Assembly (NCBI RefSeq): GCF_016888005.1
Contig: NZ_JAFDVE010000019.1
Coordinates: 1-64,000 of the forward strand
DNA from: Phycicoccus sp. CSK15P-2
GTDB taxonomy: Bacteria > Actinomycetota > Actinomycetes > Actinomycetales > Dermatophilaceae
Direction of reading: 5' to 3'
Length of the DNA stretch: 64,000 bases
Notes under the pieces: generated by a model
Seen by the model: only the letters and a program-made list of their open reading frames with translations
The model's database searches: none
What the model was told of the DNA's origin: nothing
Made by a program: the position numbers and the translations under genes
Shown here: piece by piece, positions 35,119-42,793 of the stretch
Position numbering within the stretch: the stretch's first letter is position 1
How the letters are laid out: each line of letters starts with the position of its first letter

Positions 35119-38100
35119 TCAGACGTTGCGGCGGTACTGGCCGCCGACCTCGAAGAACGCCTCGGTGACCTGCTGCAGCGAGCACACCCGGGCGGCGTCC
35201 ATGAGCACCGCGAACACGTTCTCGCCGCTCGTCGCCGCGTCCTTCAGCCGGGCCAGTGCGGCCTCGGCCTCGTCACGGTGGGACTCCCGGAACGCACAGA
35301 CCCGGGCCAGCTGGGACTCCTTCTCGGCCTCGGTCGCGCGCGCGAGCTCGACCTCGTGCGGGGTGACCTCGGCATCCGGACGGACGAAGGTGTTGACGCC
35401 GACGATCGGCAGCGACCCGTCGTGCTTGCGGTGCTCGTAGAGCATCGACTCGTCCTGGATCCGCCCGCGCTGGTAGCCGGTCTCCATCGCGCCCAGCACA
35501 CCGCCTCGCTCGCTGATCCGGTCGAACTCGGCGAGCACCGCGGCCTCGACGAGGTCGGTCAGCTCGTCGACGACGAACGAGCCCTGCAGCGGGTTCTCGT
35601 TCATCGCCAGGCCCCACTCCTTGCCGATGACGAGCTGGATGGCGAGCGCTCGCCGCACCGACTCGGCCGATGGCGTCGTCACGGCCTCGTCGTAGGCGTT
35701 GGTGTGCAGGCTGTTCGCGTTGTCGTAGATCGCGACGAGCGCCTGCAGCGTCGTGCGGATGTCGTTGAAGTCCATCTCCTGCGCGTGCAGGGAGCGCCCG
35801 GAGGTCTGCACGTGGTACTTGAGCTTCTGGCTTCGCTCGTTCGCGCCGTACTTCTCGCGCATCGCGACCGCCCAGATGCGCCGCGCGACCCGGCCGATGA
35901 CGGTGTACTCGGGGTCCATCCCGTTGCTGAAGAAGAAGGACAGGTTGGGGGCGAAGTCGTCGATGTCCATGCCCCGCGCGAGGTAGGCCTCAACGTACGT
36001 GAACCCGTTCGCGAGGGTGAAGGCGAGCTGGCTGATCGGGTTCGCCCCGGCCTCGGCGATGTGGTAGCCGCTGATCGAGACCGAGTAGAAGTTGCGCACC
36101 CGGTTCTCGATGAACCACTCCTGGATGTCGGCCATCATCCGCAGCGAGAACTCGGTGGAGAACAGGCAGGTGTTCTGGCCCTGGTCCTCCTTGAGGATGT
36201 CGGCCTGCACCGTGCCACGCACCGTCGCGAGGGCCCGGGCCCGGATCTCGTCGCGCTCCGCGTCGCTCGGCTCGCGGCCGTTCTCCGTGGTCCACGCCTC
36301 GACCTCGCGGTCCATGGCCGTGTTGAGGAAGAACGCGAGGATGGTGGGCGCCGGCCCGTTGATCGTCATCGAGACGCTCGTCGTCGGCGCCGTGAGGTCG
36401 AAGCCGTCGTACAGCGCTCTCATGTCGTCGAGCGTCGCCACCGACACCCCGGAGGTCCCGACCTTGCCGTAGACGTCCGGGCGCGGGTCGGGGTCGCGGC
36501 CGTAGAGCGTGACCGAGTCGAACGCCGTGGACAGGCGGGTCGCCGGCTGCCCCTCGGAGAGCAGCCGGAACCGGCGGTTGGTGCGGAACGGGTCGCCCTC
36601 GCCGGCGAACATCCGCGCCGGGTCCTCACCGTCCCGCTTGAACCGGAAGACCCCGGCCGTGAACGGGAACCAGCCGGGCAGGTTCTCGCGGCGCAGGAAG
36701 GACAGCAGGTCGCCGTCGTCCGTGTACCGCGGCAGCGACACGCGCCGGACCTCGTTTCCGGACAACGTCTCGCGGACGAGACGGGTGTGGACCTCCCGGT
36801 CGCGCACGGTGACGACCTGCTCGTCGCCGGAGTAGGACTCGACGACGCCGGGCCACTCCCCCAGCTGCCGGGTCAGCGCTGCGGGCAGGTCCTCGCGGGC
36901 CTGTTCCAGGAGCGCGTCGAGGTCGGTCGTGTCCTTCGCGGCCGCGGCCAGGGCATCCCGTGCGGCCCCGAGCCGCTGCACCCGTCGCGCGGCGTCGGCC
37001 CAGCGCTCGGTGTCGGAGTGGTAACCGCGGACGGTCTCGGCGATCTCGGAGAGGTACCGCACCCGCTGCGGCGGGACGACCTGGCGGATGGTGCTCGAGT
37101 GCCGGACGTCGACGGGCCGCAGCGTCCCCTCGGCGAGGGGGAGCCCGTGCTCGCCGAGCAGGCCGCGCAGCTCCTGGTAGAGCGCCGTGACGCCGTCGTC
37201 GTCGAACGTCGCGGCCGAGGTGCCGAAGACCGGCATGTCCTCGGGCCGCTTGCCGAACGCCTCCCGGTTGCGGACGAGCTGCCGGCCGACGTCGCGCAGG
37301 GCGTCGGCCGCGCCGCGGCGCTCGAACTTGTTGACCGCGACGACGTCGGCGAGGTCGAGCATGTCGATCTTCTCGAGCTGGCTGGCCGCGCCGAACTCGG
37401 GCGTCATGACGTAGAGGTTGACGTCGGCGTAGGACGTGATGGCGGCGTCGCCCTGCCCGATGCCCGGGGTCTCGACGACGACGAGGTCGTAGCCCGCCGC
37501 CTTGAGGACGGTGATGACGTCGGGCAGCGCGTCGGGCACCTCGCGGCCGCCGCGCGTCGCCAGCGACCGGTAGTAGACGCGGTCGCCGTCGAGGCTGTTC
37601 ATCCGGATCCGGTCACCGAGCAGTGCCCCACCGCCGCGGCGGCGGGTGGGGTCGATGGCGACGCAGGCGACGCGCAGCTTGTCCTGCTGGTCCACGCGCA
37701 GGCGGCGGACGAGCTCGTCGGTGAGGCTGGACTTGCCGGAGCCGCCGGTGCCGGTGATCCCGAGGACCGGGACGGTCCGCGCGGCGGCCGCCCGCTCGAG
37801 GTCGGCGCGGAAGGCCTCGTCCAGGTGGCCCGTCTCGGCACCGGTGACGGCCCGGGCGACGGCCGTGCGGTCGCCGGAGAGCACGGCCTCGGCCGTCGTG
37901 GGCGCCGCCTCCCACAGGTCGGTGTCGCAGGCCTCGACGACCTGGTTGACCATCCCGGGCAGGCCGAGGCGCTGGCCGTCCTCGGGGCTGAAGATCGTGA
38001 CGCCGGCCTCGCGGAGCCGGGCGATCTCGGCCGGGACGATGACCCCTCCTCCGCCGCCGACGACCCGCACGTGACCGGCCCCGGCCTCGCGCAGCAGCTG

Positions 38101-38358
38101 CACGAGGTACTCGAAGTACTCGACGTGCCCGCCCTGGTACGAGCTGACGGCGACGCCCTGGGCGTCCTCGTCGAGCGCGGCGTCGACGACCTCCTGGACC
38201 GAGCGGTTGTGCCCGAGGTGGACGACCTCGGCGCCCTGGCTCTGCATGATCCGCCGCATGATGTTGATCGAGGCGTCGTGTCCGTCGAACAGGCTCGAGG
38301 CGGTGACGATGCGGACGGGGTGGGTCGGGACGTGGAGCTCGGGGGGCTGCGCCGCCAT
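35119..38358 (-). CDS. icmF: fused isobutyryl-CoA mutase / G-protein chaperone IcmF
   Basis: IcmF (1079 aa), an adenosylcobalamin enzyme interconverting isobutyryl-CoA and n-butyryl-CoA (or similar acyl-CoAs), fused to its MeaB-like GTPase chaperone. The B12-binding domain is at residues ~15-150 with FDGHDASI (His is the cobalt ligand). The GTPase domain has GTGGSGKSSLTDEL (~205), ETPGIGQGD and NKFERRG. The mutase barrel occupies the C-terminal half (GTSGVSVATLDDMRALYDGFD, RNFYSVSISGYHIAEAGANP). The ATG at 38358 has GAAGGA upstream. A near-perfect 18-bp palindrome lies 39 nt before the start codon. Confidence 0.95.
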   Translation of the reverse strand: MAAQPPELHVPTHPVRIVTASSLFDGHDASINIMRRIMQSQGAEVVHLGHNRSVQEVVDAALDEDAQGVAVSSYQGGHVEYFEYLVQLLREAGAGHVRVVGGGGGVIVPAEIARLREAGVTIFSPEDGQRLGLPGMVNQVVEACDTDLWEAAPTTAEAVLSGDRTAVARAVTGAETGHLDEAFRADLERAAAARTVPVLGITGTGGSGKSSLTDELVRRLRVDQQDKLRVACVAIDPTRRRGGGALLGDRIRMNSLDGDRVYYRSLATRGGREVPDALPDVITVLKAAGYDLVVVETPGIGQGDAAITSYADVNLYVMTPEFGAASQLEKIDMLDLADVVAVNKFERRGAADALRDVGRQLVRNREAFGKRPEDMPVFGTSAATFDDDGVTALYQELRGLLGEHGLPLAEGTLRPVDVRHSSTIRQVVPPQRVRYLSEIAETVRGYHSDTERWADAARRVQRLGAARDALAAAAKDTTDLDALLEQAREDLPAALTRQLGEWPGVVESYSGDEQVVTVRDREVHTRLVRETLSGNEVRRVSLPRYTDDGDLLSFLRRENLPGWFPFTAGVFRFKRDGEDPARMFAGEGDPFRTNRRFRLLSEGQPATRLSTAFDSVTLYGRDPDPRPDVYGKVGTSGVSVATLDDMRALYDGFDLTAPTTSVSMTINGPAPTILAFFLNTAMDREVEAWTTENGREPSDAERDEIRARALATVRGTVQADILKEDQGQNTCLFSTEFSLRMMADIQEWFIENRVRNFYSVSISGYHIAEAGANPISQLAFTLANGFTYVEAYLARGMDIDDFAPNLSFFFSNGMDPEYTVIGRVARRIWAVAMREKYGANERSQKLKYHVQTSGRSLHAQEMDFNDIRTTLQALVAIYDNANSLHTNAYDEAVTTPSAESVRRALAIQLVIGKEWGLAMNENPLQGSFVVDELTDLVEAAVLAEFDRISERGGVLGAMETGYQRGRIQDESMLYEHRKHDGSLPIVGVNTFVRPDAEVTPHEVELARATEAEKESQLARVCAFRESHRDEAEAALARLKDAATSGENVFAVLMDAARVCSLQQVTEAFFEVGGQYRRNV

Positions 38359-38396
38359 CGGATGTCCTTCCGGGGTCGCCGGTGGGTCTCCCGAGA

Positions 38397-38414
38397 TAGT
38401 AGGACGTCCTAGTA
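38397..38414. promoter_or_regulatory. palindromic operator upstream of icmF
   Basis: TAGTAGGACGTCCTAGTA is an 18-bp palindrome with one mismatched pair and a perfect 12-bp core (38400-38411). On the icmF strand it includes a TACTAT -10-like hexamer. It looks like a TetR-type operator covering the icmF promoter. The regulator is not identified in this window. Confidence 0.5.
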
Positions 38415-38429
38415 GTTACTCGGAAGTCG

Positions 38430-39551
38430 TCATCCCCAGACCTCGTCGGCGACCTCGACGATGAGCCGCAGCTTGGCGAGCTCCTCGTCCTGGCTGAGCG
38501 CGTTGCCCTCGACCGTCGAGGAGAACCCGCACTGCGGCGACAGGCACAGCTGCTCGAGCGGCACGTACTTCGCCGCCTCGTCGATGCGGCGCTTGAGCGC
38601 GTCCTTGTCCTCCAGCTGCGGGGTCTTCGTCGTGACGAGCCCGAGCACGACCTGCTTGCCGGGCGGGACGAACCGCAGCGGCTCGAAGCCGCCGGAACGC
38701 TCGTCGTCGTACTCGAGGAAGAAGCCGTCGACGGCCAGGTCGGAGAACAGCGCCTCGGCGACGAAGTCGTAGCCGCCCTCGGCCGCCCACGACGACCGGA
38801 AGTTGCCGCGACACATGTGGGTCGTGACGCGCAGCGGCTCCGGCCGGTCCCCGATGGCCGCGTTGAGCGTGCGGATGTACCGCTCGTGCTGGTGGTCCGG
38901 GTCCTCGCCGCGGGCCCGCTGCTCCTCGCGCTGCTGCGGGTCGTTGAGGTAGGCCAGGCTCGTGTCGTCGAGCTGGGCGTACGTGCAGCCGAGGTCGGCG
39001 ACGCGGCGCAGCTGCTCCGAGTACGCGGTGGCGAGGTCGGACCAGAACTGCTCACGGTCGGGGTACGCCTCGGGCGAGATCGCCGCCGTGCCGCCGCGGT
39101 AGTGGACCATGCTCGGCGACGGCATCGTCAGCTTGGGCGTCATCCCGGGCGCCTCCTCGGCGGCGGTCCGGGCGAGGTACTCGAAGTCGTCGCCGAAGAT
39201 CGTGTGACCCAGCCGGACCCGGTCGTGCACCGCGAGCGCGGCGGACTCGAAGTCGATGTCGCCGCCCGCGTTGCGGAAGTGGACCTGGATCTTCTCGTCG
39301 GTGCTGGCGATCCCCTCGAGCTGGTAGATGAAGTCCATGTGCCACGAGGTGCGCCGGAACTCGCCGTCGGTGACGGTCTGCAGGCCGGCGTCACGCTGGA
39401 GGCCGACGACCTCGCGGATCGCCTCGTCCTCGGTCTCGCGCAGGGTGTCGTCGTCGGCGTGCCGTCGGCGGGCGTCGAGCAGCCGCTGCGGCCGCAGCAG
39501 GCTGCCCACGTGGTCGGCACGGAACGGCGGCAGCTGGCGGTCGGTGCTCAT
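38430..39551 (-). CDS. MetE-like (cobalamin-independent methionine synthase family) protein
   Basis: Protein of 373 aa corresponding to the C-terminal catalytic barrel of MetE (YxjG/YxjH-like group): FRADHVGSLLRP at the N-terminus, TDGEFRRTSWHMDF, QLDDTSLAYL, HMCRGNFRSSW and a C-terminal LCLSPQCGFSS with the zinc-ligand Cys. These short forms act with folate or other methyl donors to make methionine or demethylate substrates; the true donor is not predictable. It lies upstream of icmF on the same strand with a 71-nt gap that holds the palindromic operator. Confidence 0.85.
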   Translation of the reverse strand: MSTDRQLPPFRADHVGSLLRPQRLLDARRRHADDDTLRETEDEAIREVVGLQRDAGLQTVTDGEFRRTSWHMDFIYQLEGIASTDEKIQVHFRNAGGDIDFESAALAVHDRVRLGHTIFGDDFEYLARTAAEEAPGMTPKLTMPSPSMVHYRGGTAAISPEAYPDREQFWSDLATAYSEQLRRVADLGCTYAQLDDTSLAYLNDPQQREEQRARGEDPDHQHERYIRTLNAAIGDRPEPLRVTTHMCRGNFRSSWAAEGGYDFVAEALFSDLAVDGFFLEYDDERSGGFEPLRFVPPGKQVVLGLVTTKTPQLEDKDALKRRIDEAAKYVPLEQLCLSPQCGFSSTVEGNALSQDEELAKLRLIVEVADEVWG

Positions 39552-39616
39552 CCACCGACCGTAGCGTGGCGCGAAACCCGGTGGCCCCCTCCGCGTGGGT
39601 GCGCTTTCATCGGGTC

Positions 39617-40054
39617 ATGCTGCTGACCCATGACGACGTCGTCGAGCTGCTGGACCACCTCCGCGTGGAGCGCGCCACCGTCGTCGGCTCGTCACTCGGG
39701 GGCCGGGTCGCGCTCGAGCTGGCCGCCGAGCACCCGGAGCGGGTCGAACGGCTCGTCCTGCTGTGCCCGGCGCTCCGCGGCCTGGACCCGACGCCGGACG
39801 TCGAGGCGTTCGGGGCCGAGGAGGCCGATCCGCCCCCCGGCGTGCGCCGGGTCGACGTCGACCCGGCCCGGGTCGAGGTCCCCGCCCTCGTCGTCGCGGG
39901 CGAGCTGGACCTCGACCTGTTCCGCACGGTCGCGGCGCACCTCGCGGACACCATGCCGCGGGCCGAGCTGCTGACCCTGCCGTGGGCGGCGCACCTGCCG
40001 AGCCTGGAGCGACCGGACGAGGTCACCGCGCTGCTCGTCGGCCGTGAGGCCTGA
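39617..40054 (+). pseudogene. alpha/beta hydrolase remnant
   Basis: The frame encodes DDVVELLDHLRVERATVVGSS, the nucleophile elbow GSSLGG, then LVLLCPALRG, and then jumps to VEVPALVVAGELD and LPWAAHLPSLERP. The N-terminal third (oxyanion-hole HG loop) and the cap domain between the nucleophile and acid are missing compared with typical hydrolases, leaving ~145 aa instead of ~260. The Ser and His remain, but the fold would be incomplete. It is divergent from the MetE-like gene. Confidence 0.6.
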
Positions 40055-40058
40055 GTCG

Positions 40059-41066
40059 CTACCGGGTGGCGCGGGCGAACGGATCGGTGTCGGTGGCCAC
40101 GAGCAGCCAGTCGGCCGCCGCCCGCACGTGGCCGGGGTCGACGGCCGACACCGGGACGTCGTCGACCAGCCGCTGCCAGGACAGTGCCCGGTGCAGGCAC
40201 GAGACCCGGTCGGCGGACGGGAGGAGGGCGCGCAGCGCGTCGCGGGAGGCGAGGTCGGTCCATGGCTCGAGCGCGGCGTCGACGACCCGGCCGACGAGTG
40301 GGTCGCCGGCCCCGCCCTGGCGCTCGGCGAGGATCCACAGCGGGATGCGGAACGCCGTGAACGGATGCGCCCACACGGCGTCACCGAGGTCGATGAACGC
40401 GACCGGCGACCCGGCCTCGTGGAAGGCGTTGCCCAGGTGGAGGTCGTTGTGCTGCAGCGTGGCCGGCATCCCGGACGCGACGAGCGCCTCGGCGGCGTCG
40501 GCGACCAGGGGCAGCCCGGCGTCGACCTCCCGCCGTTCGCCGTCCGAGAGCCGCCGTGGGTCGCCCGTCGGCAGGGCGTACAGGGTGTCCGCGAGGTCGG
40601 CCGCCCATCCGGCCGCCGCGTCCTCGGGGAACGCGGCCATGCCGGTGGCGAGCAGCGCGTCGGCGTGCGGCGCGAGCTCGCGCTGGAGCCTGCCCCAGCC
40701 GGCGACGAGCTCGACCCACGCGTCCTCGCCGACGTCGTCGCGGTCCCACAGCGGCACCCCGACGTCGCGCGTCGCCAGCCATCCGTGGTCGGCCTCGGCG
40801 GCGACGACGGGCGCCATCCGCCCGGGCGCGATTCGGTCGACGACGGTGACGAGCGCGGCCTCGAAGGCCTGCGAGGGCGCGTTCTCCTTGACCCACACGC
40901 GGCCATCGTCGGTGTCGACGTGCAGCACCGTGGACCAGAAGCGCACCCGGTCCTGGACGACCGGACCGGTGGGCGTGAGCCCGGCGTCCGCCAGCGCGGG
41001 CAGCAGCCACGCCTCCAGCTCGGCGCGCCAGGCCGCGCTGGACCAGAGGGCCGGCAGGTCTCGCAC
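40059..41066 (-). CDS. aminoglycoside phosphotransferase-fold kinase
   Basis: APH/choline-kinase fold protein (335 aa). The N-lobe has FWSTVLHVDTDDGRVWVKEN with the ATP-binding Lys. The catalytic loop is LQHNDLHLGNAF (Brenner-type HNDLHxxN) and the metal Asp is in VAFIDLGDAVWAHP. Members phosphorylate small molecules; antibiotic resistance should not be assumed. The GTG start at 41066 is preferred; the in-frame extension beyond it overlaps the repeat-rich intergenic region. Confidence 0.8.
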   Translation of the reverse strand: MRDLPALWSSAAWRAELEAWLLPALADAGLTPTGPVVQDRVRFWSTVLHVDTDDGRVWVKENAPSQAFEAALVTVVDRIAPGRMAPVVAAEADHGWLATRDVGVPLWDRDDVGEDAWVELVAGWGRLQRELAPHADALLATGMAAFPEDAAAGWAADLADTLYALPTGDPRRLSDGERREVDAGLPLVADAAEALVASGMPATLQHNDLHLGNAFHEAGSPVAFIDLGDAVWAHPFTAFRIPLWILAERQGGAGDPLVGRVVDAALEPWTDLASRDALRALLPSADRVSCLHRALSWQRLVDDVPVSAVDPGHVRAAADWLLVATDTDPFARATR

Positions 41067-41247
41067 ACCGCCGACGCTAGCCGCCGGAAGCCGGCCCGGG
41101 TCGGCGCCGTGGGGACGGAAGCCTGATGGCCGAGGTTCTCCGAGCGCAACGACGGACAGGCAATGCCCGACTCCACCGGTGACGACGCCGGGTAGGAGGC
41201 GCGTCCGCGCAGGTCGCAGGCCGGCTTCCCGAGCGCCCCCTGCGACT

Positions 41248-41388
41248 GCCTGTCCGATGATCCGGCCCGACGGCGCGAAACCCTGACCGCCCTTTGCCTG
41301 TCCGACGACGCGCCCCACGACGTGAACCCTGACCGCGTTTGCCTGTCCGGCCGATCCGGCGCCGCCGGCCGACGCGAACCCTCGGACG
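41248..41388. repeat. three imperfect 45-48 nt direct repeats
   Basis: The ~358-nt gap between the kinase-fold gene and the ArsR gene carries three copies beginning GCCTGTCCG (41248, 41296, 41341), each containing GCGAA- or GTGAA-ACCCT toward its end. The rest of the gap shows no gene. Confidence 0.6.
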
Positions 41389-41418
41389 TTGACATGTGAC
41401 ATTTTAGTCACCTATTGT
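41389..41418 (+). promoter_or_regulatory. promoter with embedded ArsR operator
   Basis: A consensus -35 TTGACA (41389-41394) and -10 TATTGT (41413-41418) are separated by 18 nt. Between them lies the palindrome GTGAC-ATTTTA-GTCAC (41396-41411), well placed for repression by the ArsR protein encoded immediately downstream. The expected transcription start (~41425) coincides with the GTG start codon, so the mRNA is probably leaderless. Confidence 0.75.
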
Positions 41419-41424
41419 TCCGGC

Positions 41425-41760
41425 GTGCAGGACGACCTGGTCTTCAAGGCGCTCGCCGACCCCACGCGGCGCCTCGTCCTCGACGCCCTGTACGAGCAGG
41501 ACGGTCGCACCCTCGGCGAGCTCGAGACCGTCGTCGCCGACCGCACCGACATGACCCGCTTCGGGGTCTCCAAGCACCTCAGGGTGCTCGAGGAGGCGGG
41601 CCTGGTCACCACCCGGAAGGAGGGGCGGCGCAAGCTGCACTTCCTCAACCCGGTCCCCATCCGGCTGGTCCACGACCGCTGGATCGACAAGTTCACCGAG
41701 CACCACGTGCTGGCGCTCACCGACCTGAAACGCGCACTGGAAGAGAAGGACCCACCATGA
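41425..41760 (+). CDS. ArsR-family transcriptional repressor
   Basis: Winged-helix repressor (111 aa): FKALADPTRRLVLDALYEQDG, recognition helix MTRFGVSKHLRVLEEAGLV, wing TTRKEGRRKLHFLNP. There is no metal-binding Cys cluster, so it belongs to the non-metal ArsR group often paired with SRPBCC/AHSA1 proteins. The start is a GTG at the predicted transcription start. It overlaps the next gene (ATGA). Confidence 0.88.
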   Translation: MQDDLVFKALADPTRRLVLDALYEQDGRTLGELETVVADRTDMTRFGVSKHLRVLEEAGLVTTRKEGRRKLHFLNPVPIRLVHDRWIDKFTEHHVLALTDLKRALEEKDPP

Positions 41761-42272
41761 CCGACGACACGACCACGGACGCACCCGAGCGCGACGCCCC
41801 CGAGATGCAGGTGTTCCGCGTCTACATCGAGGCCACCGCCCAGCAGGTGTGGGACGGCATCACGAGCTCGGAGTTCACGACCAGGTACGGCTATGGCGGC
41901 GGGGTCGACTACGACCTCACCCCCGGCGGCGACTACGTCGCCCACACGACCGAGCAGATGAAGGAGATGGGGATGGGCGACGTCGCCGTCACCGGCCGCG
42001 TCCTCGAGGCCGACCCACCCCGGCGGCTCGTCCAGACCTGGGTGGCCGCATGGCACGGCGAGGAGACCACCCTGACATGGGAGCTCACCGAGTACCCCGG
42101 CCCCCTCACCGGCCTCACCCTGACCCACGACTGCACCGGCGCCCAGAACACCGCCCGCGACGTCGAGGGCACCGGCGACGCGATCCAGGGTGGCGGCGGC
42201 TGGCCGTGGGTGCTCGCCGGCCTCAAGACGCTGCTGGAGACCGGGCGGCCGATGGTCGGCTCCGGCGGCTGA
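41757..42272 (+). CDS. SRPBCC / AHSA1-family protein
   Basis: START-like ligand-binding fold protein (171 aa): FRVYIEATAQQVWDGITSSE, GGGVDYDLTPGGDYV, RVLEADPPRRLVQTWVAAWHG and TTLTWELTEY. Paired ArsR-AHSA1 genes are common, and the ligand is not known. Translation is coupled to the repressor gene. Confidence 0.85.
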   Translation: MTDDTTTDAPERDAPEMQVFRVYIEATAQQVWDGITSSEFTTRYGYGGGVDYDLTPGGDYVAHTTEQMKEMGMGDVAVTGRVLEADPPRRLVQTWVAAWHGEETTLTWELTEYPGPLTGLTLTHDCTGAQNTARDVEGTGDAIQGGGGWPWVLAGLKTLLETGRPMVGSGG

Positions 42273-42302
42273 CCGGCGAGCGTGGCGTCCACCCCGGGGC
42301 GG

Positions 42303-42746
42303 TCACCCGGTCGCGTGCTCCGCGACCCAGGTGACCGCCTCGGCGTACCCGGGGACGCCCCGTCCGATGACGTGGTGGTCGCAGACGTCGGTGAGGTAGG
42401 AGAAGTGCCGGAACTCCTCGCGCGCGTGGATGTCACTGATGTGCACCTCGACCCTCGGCACCCGGCAGGCAGCGAGCGCGTCCCGGACCGCCACCGACGT
42501 GTGGGTGTACCCGGCCGCGTTGAGGACGATCCCGGCGATGCCCGCCCGGCCCTCCTGGACCCAGTCCACGAGCGTCCCCTCGTGGTTGGTCTGCCGGAAG
42601 TCGACGACCATCCCGTGGGCCTGCGCGGTCTCCCGGCAGAGCGCCTCGACGTCGGCCAGGGTCTCGTGCCCGTAGACCTCGGGCTGCCGCTCGCCGAGCA
42701 GGTTGAGGTTCGGGCCGTTGAGCACGAGCACGGTGCGGGCGTCCAT
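42303..42746 (-). CDS. aroQ: type II 3-dehydroquinate dehydratase
   Basis: AroQ (147 aa), the third shikimate-pathway step. The ATG at 42746 gives MDARTVLVLNGPNLNLLG with the typical N-terminus. Next comes GERQPEVYG with the catalytic Tyr, DFRQTNHEG, NAAGYTHTSVA and VEVHISDIHAREEFR with the catalytic His and substrate-binding residues. It is 47 nt downstream of the kinase-DUF4173 gene on the same strand. Confidence 0.95.
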   Translation of the reverse strand: MDARTVLVLNGPNLNLLGERQPEVYGHETLADVEALCRETAQAHGMVVDFRQTNHEGTLVDWVQEGRAGIAGIVLNAAGYTHTSVAVRDALAACRVPRVEVHISDIHAREEFRHFSYLTDVCDHHVIGRGVPGYAEAVTWVAEHATG

Positions 42747-42793
42747 GGTCGGCGAGCATGCCATGCCATCGCCCCCCACCGGTCGAGCCGGCG

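Noticed and set aside
35278-38412. Open frame of 1044 codons opposite icmF
   Set aside because: Antisense shadow of a high-GC gene; low-complexity Arg/Asp/Val/Gly composition with no domain.
38359-38429. Cobalamin riboswitch upstream of icmF
   Set aside because: The gap is only 71 nt and has no B12-box pattern; a palindromic operator explains it better.
40059-41066. Antibiotic-resistance aminoglycoside kinase
   Set aside because: Only the general kinase fold motifs are visible; nothing supports aminoglycoside specificity.
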